A DNA stretch of 64,000 nt from NCBI RefSeq assembly GCF_006542425.1, contig NZ_VFID01000007.1, forward strand, positions 186,001 through 250,000, given 5' to 3'. Of the stretch, positions 58,849 to 64,000 are shown one piece after another. The notes under the pieces were generated by a model that worked only from the letters and a program-made list of their open reading frames with translations, was not told the origin of the DNA and ran no database searches. The DNA comes from Pseudoxanthomonas sp. z9 (GTDB lineage Bacteria; Pseudomonadota; Gammaproteobacteria; Xanthomonadales; Xanthomonadaceae). A program made the position numbers and the translations under genes. Numbering within the stretch: position 1 is the stretch's first letter; the number at the start of each line of letters is the position of its first letter.

Positions 58849-59427
58849 TCAGCCGATTTCCTTGGCCGGCGACAGCGCCTCGATCAGGCGGCTGAACACA
58901 TCGTCCAGCGAGCCCACGCCGTCGACGACGGTGAGCTGGCCGTGCTGGCGGTAGTACTCGATGACCGGCGCGGTCTGGCTGGTGTACTTGTCCAGGCGGT
59001 TGCGGACCACTTCCGGTGAATCGTCGTCACGGCCTTCGGCCTTGGCGCGGCCGGCAATGCGTTCCACCAGCAGATCGGTGGGGACTTCCAGTTGCACCGC
59101 GAAATCCATCGGCTGGCGGATCCGCTCCAGCAACACGCCCAGCGCGTCTGCCTGGACCAGGTTGCGCGGGTAGCCGTCGAGGATGAAACCGTTGGCGGTA
59201 TCCGGACGGGCGAACCGATCCTCCAGCATGCCCAGCAGGATCTCGTCGCTGACGAAATCGCCGCGCGCCATGATTTCCTTGGCCTGCACGCCCAGCGGCG
59301 TGCCCGCCGCGACTTCCGCGCGGAGCAGATCACCGGTGGAAATGTGGGGAACCTGCAGATATTCCTTCAGACGCGCCGCCTGAGTGCCCTTGCCCGACCC
59401 GGGGGGGCCCAGTAGAACCAATCGCAT
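58849..59427 (-). CDS. adk: Adenylate kinase
   Basis: A 192-residue kinase that equilibrates AMP, ADP and ATP. P-loop GPPGSGKGTQ (7-16), HISTGDLLR, DGYPRN and GRAKAEGRDDDSPEVVRNRL are the core motifs. The LID is short, without zinc-binding cysteines, unlike the long form of E. coli (214 residues). Divergent from pfp. Confidence 0.97.
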   Translation of the reverse strand: MRLVLLGPPGSGKGTQAARLKEYLQVPHISTGDLLRAEVAAGTPLGVQAKEIMARGDFVSDEILLGMLEDRFARPDTANGFILDGYPRNLVQADALGVLLERIRQPMDFAVQLEVPTDLLVERIAGRAKAEGRDDDSPEVVRNRLDKYTSQTAPVIEYYRQHGQLTVVDGVGSLDDVFSRLIEALSPAKEIG

Positions 59428-59548
59428 TGTGTAACTCCCGAACTAGAATCCTGCTGGCGGTGCCGGGCGGCGGGATCCCCCGCGCCTCGCTGCACCGCGT
59501 CATCTGTGTGAAGCTTACCGCATCCCAGCAACCCGGAACGTACCCCCC

Positions 59549-60805
59549 ATGTCCCAGGGCACCCTACTTTATGCGCAGTCCGGTGGCGTCACCGCCGTCA
59601 TCAACGCCACCGCCGCGGCCGTCATCGGCGAGGCACGCACCCGTAAAATCAAGGTCTTGGCGGCCCGCAACGGCATCCTCGGCGCCCTGCGCGAGGAACT
59701 GATCGACACCAGCAAGGAGTCCGCCGCGGCCATCCGCGCGCTGGCCCAGACCCCCGGCGGCGCGTTCGGCTCGTGCCGGGTCAAGCTGAAGTCGCTGGAG
59801 GCCGACCGCGCCCGCTACGAACGCCTGCTGGCGGTATTCAAGGCCCACGACGTGCGCTGGTTCCTCTACAACGGCGGCAACGACTCGGCCGACACCGCGC
59901 TCAAAGTGTCGCAACTGGCCAAGGCCTTCGACTACCCGCTGACCTGCATCGGCGTGCCCAAGACGGTCGACAACGACCTGGCCGTCACCGACACCTGCCC
60001 CGGCTTCGGCTCGGCCGCCAAGTACACCGCGGTGTCCGTGCGCGAGGCGGCGCTGGACGTGGCGGCGATGGCAGAAACGTCCACCAAGGTGTTCGTGTAC
60101 GAGGCCATGGGCCGCCACGCCGGCTGGCTGGCCGCCGCCGCCGGGCTGGCCGGGCAGTCGCCGGACGACGCGCCCCAGATCATCCTGTTCCCCGAGCGCG
60201 CCTACGACGAGGCGGCTTTCCTGGCCCAGGTGAAGAAGGTCGTGGCCAAGGTCGGCTGGTGCGTGGTGGTGGCCAGCGAAGGCATCCAGCACGCCGACGG
60301 CCGCTTCGTCGCCGACGCCGGCGGCGGCAAGGACTCGTTCGGGCATACCCAGCTCGGCGGCGTGGCGTCCTATCTCGCGGGCCGGGTCAAGGACCAGTTG
60401 GGCTTCAAGGTCCACTGGACCCTGCCCGACTACCTGCAGCGCTCGGCCCGCCACATCGCCTCCAAGACCGACTGGGAACAGGCCCAGGCGGTCGGCAAGG
60501 CCGCGGTGCAGTACGCGCTGAAGGGACAGAACGCGGTGATGCCGGTGATCGTGCGCACATCCGACGCGCCGTACCGCTGGAAGATCGAAGCCGCGCCGCT
60601 GGAAAAGGTCGCCAACCACGAAAAGAAGATGCCGAACGGCTTCCTGCGCAAGGACGGCTACGGCATCACCGCCGCCGCGCGCAAATACCTGGAGCCGCTG
60701 ATCCGCGGCGAAGCCTATCCCGAGTTCGGCCGCGACGGCCTGCCGAAGTACGTCGCGCTGAAGAATGTGGCGGTGAAGCAGAAGCTGCCGAAGTGGGAGG
60801 GGTGA
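59549..60805 (+). CDS. pfp: PPi-dependent 6-phosphofructokinase
   Basis: A 418-residue phosphofructokinase. GGND (109-112) and PKTVDND (137-143) show the PPi-dependent type: Asp 112 and Lys 138 replace the glycines of ATP-dependent enzymes. MGRHAGW (187-193) is the sugar site. The residue equal to the Mg-binding Asp of ATP enzymes is Asn 111. The reaction is reversible, so it can serve glycolysis and gluconeogenesis and exchange PPi. The PPi pump gene hppA is 2.4 kb downstream. Confidence 0.95.
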   Translation: MSQGTLLYAQSGGVTAVINATAAAVIGEARTRKIKVLAARNGILGALREELIDTSKESAAAIRALAQTPGGAFGSCRVKLKSLEADRARYERLLAVFKAHDVRWFLYNGGNDSADTALKVSQLAKAFDYPLTCIGVPKTVDNDLAVTDTCPGFGSAAKYTAVSVREAALDVAAMAETSTKVFVYEAMGRHAGWLAAAAGLAGQSPDDAPQIILFPERAYDEAAFLAQVKKVVAKVGWCVVVASEGIQHADGRFVADAGGGKDSFGHTQLGGVASYLAGRVKDQLGFKVHWTLPDYLQRSARHIASKTDWEQAQAVGKAAVQYALKGQNAVMPVIVRTSDAPYRWKIEAAPLEKVANHEKKMPNGFLRKDGYGITAAARKYLEPLIRGEAYPEFGRDGLPKYVALKNVAVKQKLPKWEG

Positions 60806-60989
60806 GCGGGAGATGGCGTTCGCGATGAAACATCGTGGCGCTGTCTTCCTGCTCGTTTCCTTGTTCATCGTTCAATGACGCGGGTGGGACCAAGTCCCAC
60901 CGTTGCGCCAAACTTCGCCGTGATATCCCCTATGCAGTTCCCCACGCCTGCGCTAGCCTGCGCGCGGGGAAATCTGAAGGGGAAACCCG

Positions 60990-61625
60990 ATGTCGACGGT
61001 TCGCGCCTTGCCGGCGCTGGCGTTGCTGTGCGCGTCCGCCGTCGCGGGCGCGGTCACGCCGGGTCAGGCGATTCCCTCCATTCCCGCGGTTCCGCCATCG
61101 GCATCCGTCACGGTGCCGGCCTGCCCGCCATCGGATGGCGCGGAACTGGAACTCGCGCTCGCCGAGACCTTGAATTCCGCGCGTACCCAACGCGGTGAAC
61201 GCTTCCGCCTGACGCTGGTCGAGTCCCTGATCACATCCGATGGCAGCTTGCCCGCCGGCACCGCCGGTGTCGGTGAAGTCGTGCATGCCGAGCCGTCGCG
61301 CGGCGGCGGCAAGCCGGGTGAAATCCTGCTGGCGGCGCGGTATCTCGAATACCAGGGCGAGCAGATACGACTGCGCGGTTTCAAGCTGGGGGGCAGCGGA
61401 CAGGATCGCTCGCATGCCGCCATCGGCACGGCCGTCGTCGCCGGCCCCTTCGCCTACTTCCTCAAGGGCAGGGAAATCGAACTGCCCGCCGGCACCCGTG
61501 CGCGGGCCCGGCTCGCGCAGGCACTGCCGCCATCGGCGGCGGCCGCATCGCTTTCGCCGGCCTGCGCCATCGCGCGGATGCCGCCAACCGAATCCCCACC
61601 CACCACCACCCAACCAACGGAGTAG
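60990..61625 (+). CDS. Exported protein of unknown function
   Basis: A 211-residue protein with a signal peptide (cleavage near AGA, residue 21). The mature part is beta-rich: GERFRLTLVESLITSDGSLP, then GTAGVGEVVHAEPS, LRGFKLGGSG and a FLKGREIELPAGTRARARLA end, which recalls the barrel strands of VirB10/TrbI-like domains, though no family is assigned. The C-terminus is Pro/Thr-rich. GGGGAAAC precedes the ATG. Seven bases before the next gene, so probably an operon. Confidence 0.85.
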   Translation: MSTVRALPALALLCASAVAGAVTPGQAIPSIPAVPPSASVTVPACPPSDGAELELALAETLNSARTQRGERFRLTLVESLITSDGSLPAGTAGVGEVVHAEPSRGGGKPGEILLAARYLEYQGEQIRLRGFKLGGSGQDRSHAAIGTAVVAGPFAYFLKGREIELPAGTRARARLAQALPPSAAAASLSPACAIARMPPTESPPTTTQPTE

Positions 61626-61632
61626 AGCATCC

Positions 61633-62202
61633 ATGCGTTTCCGCCTGACCCGCCTCGTGATCGCCGCAGTCCTGTGTGCCCCGTTCGCCATCGCCGCCCA
61701 GGAAGCCGCCACCGCGGCGCCGGCGGAAGCGGCCGATGCCGCCCCCTCGCCCGCGCCACAGGAACAAGCAGCACCTGCGCCGGCCACCGCCGCCGACGCG
61801 CCCGCGCCCGCGCCCGCGCCCGCGCCGGCATCGCAGTCCAAGGGCGCGATCGCCATCGCCGCTCCGGAGGCCGGCAAGGGCCAGATCGTGTTCTTCCGTG
61901 AAAAGAAGTTTGCCGGCGCCGCCGTCAACTACATCGTCCGCGAAGGCGAAACCGAACTGGGCAAGCTGAGCAGCGGCAGCTATTTCGTCGTCGCGGTGGA
62001 GCCCGGCGCGCACGCCTACACCGTGCATTCGGAAGCCAAGGACGTGCTCAACCTGGAAGTGGAGGCCGGCGAGACCTACTACGTGATCGGCGGCATCACC
62101 ATGGGCTTCCTGGCGGGGCGGCCGAACCTGTCGCCGTCGGACCAGGCCGCGTTCGACGCCATGTCCGGCAAGCTCAAGCCGTCCAAGCCGTTGAAGAACT
62201 GA
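61633..62202 (+). CDS. DUF2846-type exported protein
   Basis: A 189-residue protein with a signal peptide (about 1-22) and a long Ala/Pro linker (about 25-68, with five AP pairs in a row). The rest, KGQIVFFREKKFAGAAVNY to YVIGGITMGFLAGRPNL, matches the DUF2846 pattern of small periplasmic domains. No lipobox is seen. It follows the gene at 60990 by seven bases. Function unknown. Confidence 0.87.
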   Translation: MRFRLTRLVIAAVLCAPFAIAAQEAATAAPAEAADAAPSPAPQEQAAPAPATAADAPAPAPAPAPASQSKGAIAIAAPEAGKGQIVFFREKKFAGAAVNYIVREGETELGKLSSGSYFVVAVEPGAHAYTVHSEAKDVLNLEVEAGETYYVIGGITMGFLAGRPNLSPSDQAAFDAMSGKLKPSKPLKN

Positions 62203-62331
62203 GTTTCATCCACCGGCGCACGCGGAAGCTGGACCCGCGTGCGCCGCAGGCCGAGCGCAATGCCTCCACCGAACCGGGAAGCCTGCCGTTCGCGCAGGAC
62301 CACACATGGCCCGGATGCGCCACCACCTCCC

Positions 62332-62356
62332 TTGTAGGAGCGACGTAAGTCGCGAC
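62332..62356 (+). repeat. REP half element, copy 6
   Basis: TTGTAGGAGCGACGTAAGTC (from 62332), one arm of the family seen at 26136, with no matching second arm nearby. It lies between two convergent genes and is probably a remnant. Confidence 0.6.
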
Positions 62357-62462
62357 GGCGACCCAGTTGCGTGTGGCCATTGCACGCGTGGTTGAAATGA
62401 CGCGGCGTGATTCTGGCCGGCCATCGTCGAGCAGCGACGATGGCGCCGGGCAGGTCCCCGCC

Positions 62463-62990
62463 CTAGGGACACTTGCCCTCGACCTTCATTTCAGCAGCGA
62501 ACAGCGGAATCTTCGCCTGCGCGATCTTGCCGGCGGCGATGTCCTGCTTGGCGTCTTCCAGATAGATGCGGGCCTGGCCCTGGCCATCCTTGTCCGGCGT
62601 GCTGACCGCCACCGGCTTGCGCCACACGCGCACGATCGCCTGCTGCGAGGCGCAGGCGGCGCTCGGAATGCGGATCACGTCGTTGAGCAGCCAGCCCGAT
62701 GCCGCGTCCGGCTTGGCCTTGGCCGCGTCCAGCAGGCGCGCGCGCGGCTGGCACTGCGCGCTGGTGCGGACCACGCTGAAACGGTAGGGCTGCGCCGCAT
62801 CACCGGTGAACATGCCCTCGAAACGGGCGCACGCCTCCGGAATCTGGCGGATGGTATGGACCGCGCCCACCGCCTGCGCGGTGGCGGCGCCGGGCCGCTT
62901 GATCTCCGGCTGCGGTTCGGCCGCAAACGCCGGCAGGACAACGGCGGCGGCCAGGGTGGCGGTCAGGACGAGGGGGGAAATCGGACGCAT
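62463..62990 (-). CDS. Exported protein of unknown function
   Basis: A 175-residue protein with a signal peptide ending near AFA-AEP (residue 24). The mature part has four or five cysteines (ACARF, AQCQPR, AACAS, GKCP), which may form disulphides. No family was recognised. The ATG at 62990 is taken because the signal peptide begins there. It is on the opposite strand to pfp and hppA. Confidence 0.8.
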   Translation of the reverse strand: MRPISPLVLTATLAAAVVLPAFAAEPQPEIKRPGAATAQAVGAVHTIRQIPEACARFEGMFTGDAAQPYRFSVVRTSAQCQPRARLLDAAKAKPDAASGWLLNDVIRIPSAACASQQAIVRVWRKPVAVSTPDKDGQGQARIYLEDAKQDIAAGKIAQAKIPLFAAEMKVEGKCP

Positions 62991-63244
62991 CGGACAACCT
63001 CGGGAACACGACCGCGCAAGGCTGGCACGGACTGCCTGAACCCCGCCTCGTGGTTGGCGAGCGGGGCGGGCTCGGGTCATACTCGGGGCGCTCCAGGGAT
63101 TGTCTGAACACGTCGGTATCCGCGCGGCCCCTCGCCGCAGTGGCTGTATCCCGTTCGACAGGCTCCATCGGGATCACCGCCCCACCCGGATTTTCGACCG
63201 GTCACGCACTCGCCGGACGTCATCCATCTACCTTGGGAGGGGTC

Positions 63245-64000
63245 ATGCTGGAACAACACGGTTTGACGCTGTCGCTGGTCTGCGCCGCGGTGGCAATTCT
63301 TTACGGAATATTCTCGGCACGCTGGATTCTGTCCCGGCCTGCCGGCAATCCGCGCATGCAGGAAATCGCGGCGGCGGTGCAGGAAGGCGCAAGCGCCTAC
63401 CTGCGCCGGCAATACACCACCATCGCGATCGTCGGCGTCATCCTGTTCCTGATCATCGGCCTGGTCCCCGCACTGGGCTGGCCCACCGCCATCGGTTTCG
63501 CCATTGGCGCGCTGCTGTCGGGCGTGGCCGGCTTCATCGGCATGTTCGTCTCGGTGCGCGCCAACGTGCGCACGGCCGAGGCCGCCACCCACGGCCTGAA
63601 CCAGGCACTGAAGATCAGCTTCACCGGCGGCGCGGTCACCGGCCTGCTGGTGGTCGGCCTGGGCCTGCTGGGCGTGGCCGGCTACTTCATCGTGGTCTGG
63701 AACGGCCAGCCCACCGAGGCCGCGATCAAGGCCGCGCTGCAGCCGATGGTCGGCCTGGCCTTCGGTGCCTCGCTGATCTCGATCTTCGCGCGCCTGGGCG
63801 GCGGCATCTTCACCAAGGGCGCCGATGTCGGCGCGGATCTGGTCGGCAAGGTCGAAGCCGGCATCCCCGAGGACGATCCACGCAACCCGGCGGTGATCGC
63901 CGACAACGTGGGCGACAACGTCGGCGACTGCGCCGGCATGGCCGCCGACCTGTTCGAGACCTACGCGGTGACGGTGATCGCGGCGATGCTGATCGCCGGC
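63245..64000 (+). CDS. hppA: Membrane-bound ion-translocating pyrophosphatase, partial (cut by right edge)
   Basis: The first 252 residues of a polytopic PPase that uses PPi to pump H+ or Na+. Helices lie near 7-27, 57-75, 78-98, 126-150. The catalytic loop is complete: [38 protein letters not shown] and then [19 protein letters not shown] before the ATG fixes the start. The residue that decides K+ dependence and ion type lies outside the window. Confidence 0.95.
   Translation, partial: MLEQHGLTLSLVCAAVAILYGIFSARWILSRPAGNPRMQEIAAAVQEGASAYLRRQYTTIAIVGVILFLIIGLVPALGWPTAIGFAIGALLSGVAGFIGMFVSVRANVRTAEAATHGLNQALKISFTGGAVTGLLVVGLGLLGVAGYFIVVWNGQPTEAAIKAALQPMVGLAFGASLISIFARLGGGIFTKGADVGADLVGKVEAGIPEDDPRNPAVIADNVGDNVGDCAGMAADLFETYAVTVIAAMLIAG

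Overview
This is a GC-rich (roughly two-thirds GC), densely coding chromosomal window that looks like a member of the Xanthomonadaceae/Lysobacteraceae (Lysobacter, Luteimonas, Pseudoxanthomonas or a relative). The evidence is the pilMNOPQ operon divergent from a class A PBP gene, a zapA - 6S RNA - 5-FCL order, a short-LID adenylate kinase, a PPi-dependent phosphofructokinase close to a membrane pyrophosphatase, a DUF1631 + PilZ pair, and many copies of REP-type palindromes (TGTGGGAGCGACGT and GTAG families) between genes. The genus is an inference. No tRNA, rRNA, CRISPR array, insertion sequence or prophage was seen.

Layout. 1-4507 (minus): a MoxR/DUF58/DUF4381/BatA/BatB operon, cut by the left edge. 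4678-9686 (minus): pilQ-pilP-pilO-pilN-pilM, divergent from mrcA (PBP1a, 9904-12339). 12441-14442 (plus): a divergent nucleotidyltransferase-fold-like protein, an AraC-type regulator and a VOC protein. 14507-19472 (minus): gltA, rpmE2, a nucleoside hydrolase and recG. 19552-24451 (minus): an operon of a beta-helix lipoprotein, a diheme c-type cytochrome lipoprotein and a TonB-dependent receptor, with a divergent AraC regulator at 24602; this is the best candidate here for an uncharacterised system. 25681-30417 (minus): ridA, spoT, rpoZ, gmk, yicC. 30535-33521 (plus): rph, a VOC protein, rdgB, hemW. 33612-36364: DUF1631 + PilZ. 36433-39584: convergent pepQ and pepP, whose junction carries a 379-bp imperfect tandem duplication that leaves truncated copies of both genes; ygfB follows. 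40276-45495: a PAS-GGDEF-EAL protein, a ZapB-like protein, zapA, 6S RNA, fau, an EVE-domain protein, rpiA. 45528-50092: a DUF192 lipoprotein, a SirB1-type protein, rubredoxin, thiE, hemL, a HAD hydrolase. 50228-54386 (minus): an ArgD-type aminotransferase and a cluster of small stress/detoxification-type enzymes (isochorismatase-like, VOC, DoxX, HIT, SDR). 54575-59427: a DedA-PAP2-LssY fusion, a Lon-N protein, mpl, adk. 59549-64000: pfp, three exported proteins of unknown role, and the start of hppA, which runs off the right edge.

How it fits together. Most of the window is core metabolism and housekeeping. Themes that cross genes are: type IV pilus assembly next to peptidoglycan synthesis; stringent response and nucleotide metabolism (spoT-rpoZ-gmk, rdgB, rph, adk); c-di-GMP signalling (DUF1631-PilZ and the GGDEF-EAL protein); cell division (ZapB-like/ZapA) next to 6S RNA; and pyrophosphate energetics (pfp with hppA). 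Non-coding interest centres on the 6S RNA locus, which is followed by a strong 21-bp inverted repeat, and on the REP elements, one of which supplies the rubredoxin stop codon.
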